Part shown: in pieces, positions 17,150 through 25,305 of the stretch
Numbering within the stretch: position 1 is the stretch's first letter
How the letters are laid out: each line of letters starts with the position of its first letter
NCBI GenBank assembly: GCA_947303735.1
Contig: CAMYZD010000002.1
Span: 1 to 58,196, forward strand
Source: an uncultured Bacteroidales bacterium
GTDB taxonomy: Bacteria; Bacteroidota; Bacteroidia; Bacteroidales; P3
Direction of reading: 5' to 3'
DNA: 58,196 nt
Position numbers and translations under genes: made by a program
Notes under the pieces: model-generated
The model's input: the letters and a program-made list of their open reading frames with translations, nothing else
Database searches by the model: none
What the model was told of the DNA's origin: nothing

Positions 17150-18205
17150 ATGCAGTTTAAAGATATTAAGGGTCAGCGTGTTTTGATAAACCGCCTGACA
17201 GAAATAATTGACTCGGGGCGCGTAAGCCATGCTCAAATGTTTCTAGGACCCACTACGAGTGGGAGCCTGGCGTTGGCTATTGCGTACGCCCAATATCTCA
17301 ACTGCGAGAATAAGCAGCATTATGGCGAGGGGGCGGAACTGAGGGCCGACTCGTGCGGGCAATGCCCCAACTGTCGCAAGTATGAGCAGCTGATGCATAG
17401 CGACCTGCATTTCGTATTTCCTAGTGCCACCACAACCACAGTTTCGAGCAAGCCCTGTTCGGAGGACTTCCAGGAGGAGTTTCGAGATTTTCTTAATGAA
17501 TACCACCAAGTGGGTTCGGAGGATGAATGGTATGCTCGGTTGGGCATTGAGAACAAGCAGGGCATGATTCGCGAGAAGGATGCCGACAACTTGGTGAGGA
17601 CGCTTGCCCTCAAGTCGTATGAGGGGGGCTACAAAGTAGTGGTGATGTGGCTTGCCGAGCGCATGAATCTGGATGCTGCCAATAAGCTGCTCAAGACTTT
17701 GGAGGAGCCTACGGATAAGACCTTGTTGCTGTTGGTGGCAGAGAGTCGTGACCGTATGCTGCAGACCATTTTGTCGAGGGTGCAGTTGGTAGTGGTGAAG
17801 GATTTGGGGATGGGAATCCCTGAAGAACGCCGTGCGGAGTTTGCCCAGATGTTTGTTTCGTGGATGAGGCTTTTGTTCAAGTTGGACATGCAGACCCTCT
17901 CGGCATGGGTGGACCAAACGGCTACCATAGGACGCGAGTCGCAGAAGCGTTTCCTGCAATTCGTGCAAGAGTCGTTGCGTGCCTGTTTTCTGAAGACGGT
18001 TGCCGGAATCGAACTGCCTGGCGAGTTGGTGTTTGGCGATGAGAAGTTCGACATCTTCTTCCCCAGCATGATAACGGTTAACAACATAGAACAGATGAAC
18101 CAAGCGGTCAACGATGCCGCCTATGCCATAGAGCGCAATGCCAATGCGAAGATCACCTTCATGCAGCTTTCGTTTACGATGAGCAAGATGATCAAGAAAA
18201 GGTGA
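17150..18205 (+). CDS. holB: DNA polymerase III subunit delta'
   Basis: A 351-residue clamp-loader subunit. It starts MQFKDIKGQRVLINRL and contains HAQMFLGPTTSGSLALAIAYAQYLNC, where the Walker A Lys is lost (GPTTSGS), as expected for a non-hydrolysing delta'. The zinc site reads CGQCPNCRKYEQ, and the sensor/SRC-like region is ANKLLKTLEEPTDKTLLLLVAESRDRMLQTILSRVQ. It assembles with gamma/tau and delta to load the beta clamp. The gene order holB - PSP1/ricT - gldH is a recurring Bacteroidota arrangement. Confidence 0.93.
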   Translation: MQFKDIKGQRVLINRLTEIIDSGRVSHAQMFLGPTTSGSLALAIAYAQYLNCENKQHYGEGAELRADSCGQCPNCRKYEQLMHSDLHFVFPSATTTTVSSKPCSEDFQEEFRDFLNEYHQVGSEDEWYARLGIENKQGMIREKDADNLVRTLALKSYEGGYKVVVMWLAERMNLDAANKLLKTLEEPTDKTLLLLVAESRDRMLQTILSRVQLVVVKDLGMGIPEERRAEFAQMFVSWMRLLFKLDMQTLSAWVDQTATIGRESQKRFLQFVQESLRACFLKTVAGIELPGELVFGDEKFDIFFPSMITVNNIEQMNQAVNDAAYAIERNANAKITFMQLSFTMSKMIKKR

Positions 18206-18259
18206 ATGTAACTAATCAATGACAATTGGATATTGAAAAATATATATTTCTAGCTAATT

Positions 18260-19867
18260 ATGGAAGAAAAGAAAGAGAAAGATATTTTAAAAGAACAAGA
18301 TACGCCCATTAATGAACCCAAGGGCAACCAGCCAGAGAGCGTGGACGATGATAATGTGGCTACGGCTGAGGATTTGGAGGCGTTTATCCGCGACCACCGC
18401 GAGAAGGACCGTGGGAAGTTGAAGGAGGACAAGGAGGACAGGATGGATGTCTTTGGCGAGTATGCAGCGCCCGAAAATTCTATAGACCCTTATCTGGAAC
18501 CCGATCCGACCCTGCCATGGGTGAAGTACGAAGAGAATCTGTTTCTGAGTCGTGGCTGCAAGCGGTGTCCCGAATCGTATATCCCTGTCAGTGAGTCGGA
18601 GGTACGCAGCTGTAGCAAGGTTACTTCGTGCAATTGGATGCGAGGCATCCGTCAGCCGGGAGGCAGTCAGTTCGACTGTGTCGAGGTTCGTTTCAAGAAT
18701 AACCGCAAGGACTTCTTCCGTCTCCCAGATGGGTTGGAAGTGACGGAAGGCGATGTGGTGGCCGTGGAAGGAATGCCGGGTCACGACATCGGCATTGTGA
18801 GCCTTACGGGCGAGGTGTGTCGCATACAGATGAAGAAACGCCATGTGGACCCCGCAGGCGAGAATGTGCGCAAACTGTTTCGCCGTGCCAAGAGTTCCGA
18901 TATCGAGCGCTGGGCCGAGAGTCTGAAGAATGAACATGGAGCCCTGCTAAAGACCCGCCAGATAGCTGCCGACCTCAATTTGGAGATGAAGGTGAACGAT
19001 GTGGAGTATCAGGGCGACAATGCTAAGGCGATATTCTACTACACCGCCGACGACCGCGTGGACTTTCGTACGCTCATCAAGGTGTTGGCCGAGGAATTCC
19101 ATGTCCGCATCGAGATGAAGCAGATAGGCGTACGCCAAGAGGCTGGTAAGGTGGGTGGTTTGGGTACCTGTGGCCGCGAGTTGTGCTGCAGCACATGGCT
19201 GACCAATTTCAAGTCGGTCACCACCAGTGCCGCCAAGGTTCAGCAGATTTTGCCCAACCCACAGAAATTGGCAGGACAGTGCGGCAAGTTGAAATGCTGC
19301 CTAAACTTCGAGTGCGAGGTCTATGCCGATGCCCTGAAAAAGTTTCCCCCGGCCAATACACCTATACGTTTCCAGAAGGGGTTGGCTCTGTATAAGAAGA
19401 CGGATGTGTTCCGCGGCATCATGTGGTACTGCTACGAGGGTGAATGCGAGCTGCATGCCCTCAAGGCCGAGAGCGTGAAGAAGATTATCGAGATGAATCG
19501 TAATCAGGAGTACCCCGAGAAGATGGAAGACTACCAGGTAGAGCTGATGTCGACGGCTGCCTTGGCCCAAGAGACCACCAGTGCCGACTTTGAGCGCGAG
19601 TTGCGTCGCATGGCCGACGACATGTCGGATAGTGTGTCCGAGAGGGATGTCAAGCAGGAGGAACGCAAGGAGGAGCGTCGCGACCGTAAGGGCGGCGACC
19701 GCAGGGGTGGCGACCGCCGCCAGCAACGCGCCCGTGAAGAGCAGCGCGCCCGCGACGAACAGCGCCGCGAAGAAACCCGCATGCGCAACACTACCAACAA
19801 CCGTCACAGCGGCGCCCGCAACAACCCCCGTCGCAGCAGCGACAAGGAGAAACGAGGTAACCAATAA
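18260..19867 (+). CDS. PSP1 C-terminal domain protein (RicT/YaaT-like)
   Basis: 535 residues. A central PSP1 domain carries the Cys-rich segments GTCGRELCCSTWLTNF and LAGQCGKLKCCLNFE. It is preceded by CKRCPES and DCVEVRFKNNRKDFFRL. The acidic N-terminal 60 residues and the C-terminal 80 residues (ERKEERRDRKGGDRRGGDRR..., Arg/Glu-rich) look disordered. In Bacillus the RicT homologue, with RicA/RicF, binds Fe-S clusters and controls RNase Y; whether that applies here is unknown. The basic tail could bind RNA. It sits between holB and gldH, probably in one operon. Confidence 0.88.
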   Translation: MEEKKEKDILKEQDTPINEPKGNQPESVDDDNVATAEDLEAFIRDHREKDRGKLKEDKEDRMDVFGEYAAPENSIDPYLEPDPTLPWVKYEENLFLSRGCKRCPESYIPVSESEVRSCSKVTSCNWMRGIRQPGGSQFDCVEVRFKNNRKDFFRLPDGLEVTEGDVVAVEGMPGHDIGIVSLTGEVCRIQMKKRHVDPAGENVRKLFRRAKSSDIERWAESLKNEHGALLKTRQIAADLNLEMKVNDVEYQGDNAKAIFYYTADDRVDFRTLIKVLAEEFHVRIEMKQIGVRQEAGKVGGLGTCGRELCCSTWLTNFKSVTTSAAKVQQILPNPQKLAGQCGKLKCCLNFECEVYADALKKFPPANTPIRFQKGLALYKKTDVFRGIMWYCYEGECELHALKAESVKKIIEMNRNQEYPEKMEDYQVELMSTAALAQETTSADFERELRRMADDMSDSVSERDVKQEERKEERRDRKGGDRRGGDRRQQRAREEQRARDEQRREETRMRNTTNNRHSGARNNPRRSSDKEKRGNQ

Positions 19868-19883
19868 ATAGAATAACCTAAAA

Positions 19884-20372
19884 ATGATAGATATGAGAAA
19901 GTCGATCGGGATAATGCTACTGGCGGCAGTGATGTGTCTGCAAGCTTGCGACAAGAATGTGTTCTATGCAGCCGAACGGGATGTCGACGAGTCGGGGTGG
20001 AACATGAAAGAACCGGTGGTGTTTGACGTCAACATAGAGGACACACTGCAGGTCTACGACTTCTTTATCGATGTGCGCAACAGCGTGCACTATACCAAGG
20101 CCAATACCTTCTTTTTCATCAATACCACCTTCCCCGATGGGAGTGTGGCATACGATACCCTCGAGTGTCCCCTCGCTGATGTGGAAGGGCATTGGTACGG
20201 TCGCCGTACGGGTCGCTATGTCGACAGCCGCTATGTCTTTCAGCGCCATGTCATCTTTCCTCGGGCAGGAAGGTATCATTTCGAGGTATACCACGGTATG
20301 CGCGACACCAATGTGGTGGGTCTGAAGAGTGTGGGCATGAGGATAGAACACTTCGGAAGGGTAGGGGATTGA
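19884..20372 (+). CDS. gldH: Gliding motility lipoprotein GldH
   Basis: A 162-residue lipoprotein (MRKSIGIMLLAAVMCLQACDKN, lipobox LQAC). The GldH pattern is seen in DVDESGWNMKEPVVFDV, DFFIDVRNSVHYTKANTFFFI and LADVEGHWYGRRTGRYVDSRYVF. An ATG at 19893 would shorten it by three residues and is equally possible. GldH is required for gliding and type IX secretion in Flavobacterium; in non-gliding Bacteroidales orthologues persist without assigned motility. Its location between a PSP1 gene and a class A PBP matches other Bacteroidota. Confidence 0.88.
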   Translation: MIDMRKSIGIMLLAAVMCLQACDKNVFYAAERDVDESGWNMKEPVVFDVNIEDTLQVYDFFIDVRNSVHYTKANTFFFINTTFPDGSVAYDTLECPLADVEGHWYGRRTGRYVDSRYVFQRHVIFPRAGRYHFEVYHGMRDTNVVGLKSVGMRIEHFGRVGD

Positions 20373-20437
20373 GACCCTCTCGTAATAGCAAGGAAAAAAT
20401 AACTTCATAGTTCAGAAAACGTCTAAACCAATAATAT

Positions 20438-22696
20438 ATGGCACAGAATAAGAGTAAGAAGGACAAGAGCCAAACGATACGCACAGCGTGGAAGATATTT
20501 GCCGGGCTGTGGATATTCATTTTTCTCTTCTTCACCCTGCTCTCGCTGGGGTGGCTGGGGTTTATGCCCTCGTTTGAGGAGCTGGAAAACCCCAAAAGCA
20601 ACCAAGCCACCGAGGTGATATCGGCCGATGGTGAGATACTGGGCTTCATCGGCATTGAGAACCGCTCGAACGTTACCTACGACGAGCTATCGCCCAACCT
20701 CATCAACGCACTGATAGCCACCGAGGACGTGCGTTTCTATAGGCATTCGGGTATCGACTCGCGCAGCCTGTTCCGCGTCTTCTTCAAGACCCTGATAGGT
20801 CGCCATAGCAGCAGCGGCGGCGGTAGCACCATCACCCAGCAGCTGGCCAAAAACCTTTTCCCACGTGAGCACAAGGGCAAGATAGGCACCGTGTTCTCGA
20901 AGTTCAAGGAGTGGGTAGTGGCGGTAAAGCTGGAACACAACTACTCCAAGCAGGAGATCATTGCCATGTATTTCAACACGGTTGACTTCGGTAGCAACTC
21001 CTTCGGCATCAAGACAGCGGCAAAGACTTTCTTCGACAAGTCCCCTGCCGACCTAAGCGTCACAGAGGCAGCCATGTTGGTAGGTCTCCTGAAAGCTCCC
21101 ACGGCCTATAGTCCTATCCTGCACCCTGAGAACGCGCTGAACCGTAGGAACACAGTCCTCTCGCAAATGAAACGCTACGACTACCTCACCGAAGAGGAGT
21201 TTGAGCAATACAAGGAGGAACCCATCGATGTGTCGCACTATACCCCCCAGAGCCACAACGACGGCCTGGCTACCTATCTGCGCGAATATATCCGCAACTA
21301 TATGAAGGACTGGTGTAAGCACCATCGCAACAATGAGGGTGAACACTACGACGTCCACAAGGACGGACTGCGCATCTATACCACCATCGACTCGAGGATG
21401 CAGCGTTATGCCGAAGCCGCCGTGCGCGAACACATGAGCAAGGAAGTGCAGCCTCAGTTCAACCGCGAGTTGAAGACTCGTGGTGGCAACCCCTTCAACG
21501 ACATCTCGCCCGACCAGCAGGAGAAAATATTGGTGCAGGCAATGAAAAACTCCGACCGCTACTACCAGTTGCATCACGTCCAAGGCAAGAGCGACAAGGA
21601 GATACGTAAGATATTCAAAGAGAAAGTGCCCATGCGCGTCTTCTCATGGAAAGGCAATATCGACACCACTATGTCGCCCTGGGATTCGCTGCTCTACTAC
21701 AAAAAGTTCCTCAATGTGGGCATGATGTCGGTCGAACCCGGGACGGGCTACGTCAAAGCCTATGTGGGCGGCATCAACTATCGCTACTTCAAATACGACA
21801 ACGTGATGAGTCACCGTCAGGTAGGCTCCACCTTCAAACCCTTTGTTTACACCATGGCTCTGCAGGATTTGGGCATGTATCCCTGTACCGAAGTGCCTAA
21901 CGCACAGGTCTGCTTCGAAGTTTGGGGACAGCCCGACTGGTGCCCCAAGAACTCCTCCCACGAGCGTGAGAACCAGATGGTGACCTTGAAATGGGCCTTG
22001 GCACACTCCATCAACTGGGTCTCAGCCTATCTGATGAAGCAGGGCTCGCCGGAGCAGGTCATTAGCATTGCCCGCAAGATGGGCATCGCTAGCGATATCG
22101 ACCCCGTGCCTGCCATCTGTGTCGGCACTCCCGAGATAACCGTCTACGAGATGGCTGGAGCTATGGCCACCTTCGCCAACAAGGGCGAATACGTCGAACC
22201 CATCTTTATCACCCGCATCGAAGACAGCAAGGGCACCGTGCTCGACCGCTTCACCCCCGAGCGTCACGAGGCCATCAGCGAACGTACTGCCTACATGATG
22301 ATCGAGTTGATGAAAGGCGTGGTGCAGAGTGGTACGGGTGTGCGCCTTAACTATAAGTATAAGCTCAACGAATTCAGCAATGCCATAGCGGGCAAGACCG
22401 GCACCACTCAGAACAACTCCGACTGCTGGTTTGTGGGCATCACTCCCAAACTCGCCACCGCCATCTGGACTGGCGGCGAGGTACGTAGCATCCACTTCCG
22501 CAATATGACCTTCGGACAAGGTGCCGCGCAGGCGCTGCCTATTTTCGGCTACTACATGCGCAGCATCTATACCGACAAGACACTCAAGTTCCCACGTGGC
22601 GATTTCGACCGTCCCAACGTCCCCTTAGACGTGGAGCTCGACTGCAGCCGTTTCCAACAAGAGATACAAGAAGAGGAACCCTTCTATGACTTCTAA
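20438..22696 (+). CDS. Class A penicillin-binding protein (PBP1A-like, bifunctional)
   Basis: A 752-residue inner-membrane peptidoglycan synthase. One N-terminal membrane anchor (about 18-42) is followed by a GT51 glycosyltransferase domain (catalytic Glu near 96 in ATEDVRFYRHSGID; GGGSTITQQLAKNLF). The transpeptidase domain has STFK (Ser464, Lys467), SIN (524-526) and KTG (653-655, AGKTGTTQNNSDCW). The full catalytic complement is present, so both glycan polymerisation and cross-linking are expected. The length is normal. It follows gldH by 65 bp. Its stop precedes dispersed repeat copy 2. Confidence 0.96.
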   Translation: MAQNKSKKDKSQTIRTAWKIFAGLWIFIFLFFTLLSLGWLGFMPSFEELENPKSNQATEVISADGEILGFIGIENRSNVTYDELSPNLINALIATEDVRFYRHSGIDSRSLFRVFFKTLIGRHSSSGGGSTITQQLAKNLFPREHKGKIGTVFSKFKEWVVAVKLEHNYSKQEIIAMYFNTVDFGSNSFGIKTAAKTFFDKSPADLSVTEAAMLVGLLKAPTAYSPILHPENALNRRNTVLSQMKRYDYLTEEEFEQYKEEPIDVSHYTPQSHNDGLATYLREYIRNYMKDWCKHHRNNEGEHYDVHKDGLRIYTTIDSRMQRYAEAAVREHMSKEVQPQFNRELKTRGGNPFNDISPDQQEKILVQAMKNSDRYYQLHHVQGKSDKEIRKIFKEKVPMRVFSWKGNIDTTMSPWDSLLYYKKFLNVGMMSVEPGTGYVKAYVGGINYRYFKYDNVMSHRQVGSTFKPFVYTMALQDLGMYPCTEVPNAQVCFEVWGQPDWCPKNSSHERENQMVTLKWALAHSINWVSAYLMKQGSPEQVISIARKMGIASDIDPVPAICVGTPEITVYEMAGAMATFANKGEYVEPIFITRIEDSKGTVLDRFTPERHEAISERTAYMMIELMKGVVQSGTGVRLNYKYKLNEFSNAIAGKTGTTQNNSDCWFVGITPKLATAIWTGGEVRSIHFRNMTFGQGAAQALPIFGYYMRSIYTDKTLKFPRGDFDRPNVPLDVELDCSRFQQEIQEEEPFYDF

Positions 22697-22711
22697 GAAA
22701 GTTGAAATAGA

Positions 22712-22786
22712 GTGACCAGTGACCAGTGACACGATAGCGCTCGTATCACAGGTCACAGGTCATAGGTCACAAAAACAGGTCACTCA
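22712..22786. repeat. Dispersed intergenic repeat, copy 2 (GTGACC/GGTCAC type)
   Basis: GTGACCAGTGACCAGTGACACGA on the left and a run of CACAGGTCACAGGTCATAGGTCAC and ACAGGTCACTC on the right form complementary arms. It ends one base before the rlmN ATG, covering the whole region where a ribosome would bind. Confidence 0.75.
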
Positions 22787-22787
22787 T

Positions 22788-23954
22788 ATGAAAGCGGCAG
22801 ACAATTCTCAATTCCTAAGGGCAGACACTGGTGTCAGCCCCGACAATCCTCAATTCAAAAAAGACCTTCTCGGTATGTCGCTGACGGAACTGCAGCAGCT
22901 CTGTGCCATGGAGGGTATGCCCAAATTTGCTGCACGACAGATATGCGACTGGCTCTATGCCAAGAGGGTCGACAGCATTGATGCTATGACCAACCTCTCG
23001 CTCAAAGCCCGTAGCCGCCTGAACGAGATTGCCTACATTGGTCGCCATGCTCCAGTACAATGCCAGGTCTCAAAAGACGGTACCAAGAAATACCTATTTG
23101 AAATTGAAAATTTAAAAGTGAAAAGTGAAATTTCGCGTGAACAGACATCTCAAGACTCCGATAATTTCAATTTTCAATTAAAAAAGTACGTCGAGGCCGT
23201 CTACATCCCTGAACTGAATACCAGCGGAGGTTCTCCGCGCGCCACCCTCTGCATCTCCTGTCAAGTAGGCTGCAAGATGGGCTGCCGTTTTTGCGTCACT
23301 GGGCAGCAAGGCTTCCATGGCAACCTCTCGGCCTCCGATATCCTCAATCAGATATTCTCCATCCCCGAATTTGGCCAGCTCACCAATATCGTATACATGG
23401 GCATGGGCGAACCGATGGACAACCTTTCCAGCGTTCTGCATAGCACGGATGTCCTTACCTCCGATTGGGGCCTCGGTTGGAGCCCCCACCGCATTACCGT
23501 CTCCTCTGTCGGCATCATCCCCGGGCTGAAACGTTTCTTGGACACTTGCCAATGTCACCTTGCCGTAAGCCTCCACAACCCCTTCCCGCAAGAACGGCTC
23601 TCCATCATGCCCATGCAGCGAGCCTATCCCATTGCCGACGTGATTGCCCTGCTCAAACAATATGATTGGAGCGGCCAGCGGCGCGTCTCGTTCGAATACA
23701 CCATGTTTGCCGGGCTCAACGACTCCACCCGTCATGCTGCCGAACTGGTACGCCTGCTGAAGGGGCTCCATTGTCGAGTGAACCTCATCCGTTTCCATTC
23801 CTCGCCCGACACCCCCTATCGCACTGCCTCCCCTCAGTCGATGAACCAATTTCGCGACTACCTCAATAACCATGGCATCACCTGCACCATCCGTGCCTCC
23901 CGCGGCGAAGACATCATGGCCGCCTGTGGCCTGCTGGCTGGGCAAAAACAGTGA
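22788..23954 (+). CDS. rlmN: 23S rRNA (adenine-2503-C2)/tRNA methyltransferase RlmN with in-frame insert
   Basis: A radical-SAM enzyme methylating A2503 of 23S rRNA and A37 of some tRNAs. From the ATG at 22788 it has 388 residues. The [4Fe-4S] motif is Cys162, Cys166, Cys169 (CKMGCRFCVTGQQG). VYMGMGEPMDN, RITVSSVGIIPG, LAVSLHNPF and the C-terminal catalytic Cys in IMAACGLLAGQ are all present. Residues about 105-133 (ENLKVKSEISREQTSQDSDNFNFQL) interrupt the normally continuous KYLF...VEAVYIPE strand and are encoded by repeat-like DNA. The track start at 22719 lies in repeat copy 2. The stop codon lies at the left edge of repeat copy 3. Confidence 0.94.
   Translation: MKAADNSQFLRADTGVSPDNPQFKKDLLGMSLTELQQLCAMEGMPKFAARQICDWLYAKRVDSIDAMTNLSLKARSRLNEIAYIGRHAPVQCQVSKDGTKKYLFEIENLKVKSEISREQTSQDSDNFNFQLKKYVEAVYIPELNTSGGSPRATLCISCQVGCKMGCRFCVTGQQGFHGNLSASDILNQIFSIPEFGQLTNIVYMGMGEPMDNLSSVLHSTDVLTSDWGLGWSPHRITVSSVGIIPGLKRFLDTCQCHLAVSLHNPFPQERLSIMPMQRAYPIADVIALLKQYDWSGQRRVSFEYTMFAGLNDSTRHAAELVRLLKGLHCRVNLIRFHSSPDTPYRTASPQSMNQFRDYLNNHGITCTIRASRGEDIMAACGLLAGQKQ
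23097..23187. repeat. Repeat-derived insert inside rlmN
   Basis: AATTGAAAATTTAAAAGTGAAAAGTGAAATT, a spacer of about 35 nt, then AATTTCAATTTTCAATTAAAAAAG. The arms are largely complementary and match the CAATTTTCAACTTTCAC part of the intergenic repeats. It keeps the reading frame and contains no stop. Confidence 0.75.
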
Positions 23955-24020
23955 TTGGTGACTAGTGATTGGTGATTAGACAAATGAATGTGGCAGCTCT
24001 ATTCACTTTTCACTAATCAC
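23951..24020. repeat. Dispersed intergenic repeat, copy 3
   Basis: AGTGATTGGTGACTAGTGATTGGTGATTAGACAAATGAATGTGGCAG, then TATTCACTTTTCACTAATCAC. It shares the GATTAGACAAATGAA-GGCAG core with copies 1 and 4. The rlmN stop TGA (23952-23954) is made by its first bases. Confidence 0.75.
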
Positions 24021-24101
24021 TTTTTTTGCAATTTTTTTTCGCGATGACATACTAAAATGAAAAAAAATACGTAGAAAAGTTTTTATTTCTAAAAAAAAGT
24101 G

Positions 24102-24109
24102 TATTTTTG
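24102..24109 (+). promoter_or_regulatory. -7 element upstream of the sigma factor gene
   Basis: TATTTTTG fits TAnnTTTG, in an A-rich tract 77 bp upstream of the ATG, leaving an untranslated leader of roughly 70 nt. Confidence 0.55.
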
Positions 24110-24186
24110 CAAACTGAAATTAAGGTATCACTAATACGGATATTATCGAAACAAAACTATCAGTTCAACATTTAACAGCGATAGAA

Positions 24187-24780
24187 ATGACTAACGAAGC
24201 AGTTGGCACGCTCACCGATAACGAGCTGATACAAGGTTATATGAATGGTAACCCGAAGTGTTTTGATGTCCTCCTCTCACGATATCAAGCAAAAGTCTAC
24301 GGCTACATTTTCTCTGTAGTGAAAGACAAAGATGTGGCAGACGATATCTTTCAGGACACCTTCTTTAAGGTCGTTGCCACCCTCAATAATGGCGACTACA
24401 AGGATGAAAATAAATTCATCCATTGGGTCATGCGCATCGCCCACAACCTGATTGTCGATTATTTCCGTCGTAACAACAAGATGCCCCTTGTCCCCAACCG
24501 TCCCGATTGTGACGTAGTGGACACGCTAAAACTCCACGATGACAACGTTGAGCAGAGCATCATGCGCCAGCAGACCAGCCGCAATGTGCGCAAACTCGTC
24601 AAGATGCTTCCTCCCGAGCAGCGCCGAGTGGTTATTCTCCGTCATTACGGCAAGTGCGACTTCAAAGACATTGCCGCCCGTACTGGTGTCAGCATAAACA
24701 CCGCTCTGGGTCGAATGCGCTACGCAATCATCAACCTTCGCCGTCTCGCAGAAGAACACAACATGTACTCGGAGCTCTGA
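24187..24780 (+). CDS. RNA polymerase sigma-70 family factor (ECF-like)
   Basis: A 197-residue two-domain sigma factor. Region 2 covers LLSRYQAKVYGYIFSVVKDKDVADDIFQDTFFKV through FIHWVMRIAHNLIVDYFRRNN. Region 4 covers LVKMLPPEQRRVVILRHYGKCDFKDIAARTGVSINTALGRMRYAI (helix-turn-helix). No anti-sigma gene is adjacent; instead a 53-residue ORF and a terminator lie downstream. Known Bacteroidota genes of this kind often respond to growth or stress state without a cognate anti-sigma; the trigger here is unknown. Confidence 0.92.
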   Translation: MTNEAVGTLTDNELIQGYMNGNPKCFDVLLSRYQAKVYGYIFSVVKDKDVADDIFQDTFFKVVATLNNGDYKDENKFIHWVMRIAHNLIVDYFRRNNKMPLVPNRPDCDVVDTLKLHDDNVEQSIMRQQTSRNVRKLVKMLPPEQRRVVILRHYGKCDFKDIAARTGVSINTALGRMRYAIINLRRLAEEHNMYSEL

Positions 24781-25002
24781 TACCCTCCGAAAAAATGTTA
24801 ATTAACATTTCTCCGTACAATAATTATAGCCAATTTGAGTTTTTAGGGTGAAAACTTTCAATAGAAAGCAAACACCAATGTTTTTGAATTGAAAATCATA
24901 GAGGCTTATCCTTGGTATGCCCTCATGCGTAGGCAGCCGATTATCAATTCTCAAGCAGCGGAACAGAGAAAACTAACCCTATGTTCAACCTAATTGGCGC
25001 GT
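24781..25002. other. Intergenic stretch between sigma factor and small ORF
   Basis: 222 bp with no credible coding frame (only 19- and 22-codon ORFs). It starts with the palindromic GTTAATTAAC and contains no TAnnTTTG element, so the small ORF downstream is probably carried on the sigma factor transcript. Confidence 0.5.
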
Positions 25003-25164
25003 ATGATGCACGACTACAAGTTCACTGACAACGTCACATCTTATGAAACTGCAAGCACACTCGTACAACCGTCGCCACACGTTGTACAAAACATCCTCCA
25101 ATATGCGAGGTGCTACCAAAACATCCGCATAGGAGATGTAAACATTAAAGTTTATCTCAACTAG
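25003..25164 (+). CDS. Small protein (53 aa), unknown function, too short for the ORF track
   Basis: ATGATGCAC...AACTAG encodes MMHDYKFTDNVTSYETASTL...IRIGDVNIKVYLN. There is an in-frame stop at 24991 and no other long frame. The stop lies 10 bp before a strong intrinsic terminator, which places the ORF as the last gene of a transcript that probably begins at the sigma factor. Composition is balanced (no low complexity) and unlike the surrounding repeats. No domain is recognised and there is no membrane segment. It could be a regulator or anti-sigma-like partner of the upstream factor, but that is only positional inference. Confidence 0.6.
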   Translation: MMHDYKFTDNVTSYETASTLVQPSPHVVQNILQYARCYQNIRIGDVNIKVYLN

Positions 25165-25174
25165 TTAAAAAAAG

Positions 25175-25210
25175 AAGCCTCGGTCCGTAGAACCGAGGCT
25201 TTCTTATTTT
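25175..25210 (+). terminator. Intrinsic terminator after the small ORF
   Basis: AAGCCTCGGT-(CCGTAGA)-ACCGAGGCTT, a 10-bp GC-rich stem, followed by TCTTATTTT. Confidence 0.9.
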
Positions 25211-25214
25211 GCTG

Positions 25215-25305
25215 AACAGTGACACGAAATTAAGTGATTAGTGAATAGTGATAAGACAAATGAGGGCGGCAGCCAATTTCAATTTTCAACTTTCACAGGT
25301 CACTC
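25215..25305. repeat. Dispersed intergenic repeat, copy 4
   Basis: CAGTGACACGAAATTAAGTGATTAGTGAATAGTGATAAGACAAATGAGGGCGGCAGCC, then AATTTCAATTTTCAACTTTCACAGGTCACTC. Matches copy 1 (12108-12241) nearly throughout. Confidence 0.8.

Noticed and set aside
17150-18205. holB as a degenerate pseudogene because Walker A is broken
   Set aside because: Delta' normally lacks a functional ATP site; length, zinc motif and SRC-like region are intact.
24187-24780. The 24187 sigma factor as part of the 26-40.7 kb island
   Set aside because: A strong terminator at 25175 and about 850 bp of repeat and non-coding DNA separate them, and its base composition matches the housekeeping genes to the left.
12108-25305. 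The dispersed repeats as a CRISPR array
   Set aside because: Copies are kilobases apart, self-complementary and lie at gene ends; there is no regular repeat-spacer arrangement and no cas gene.
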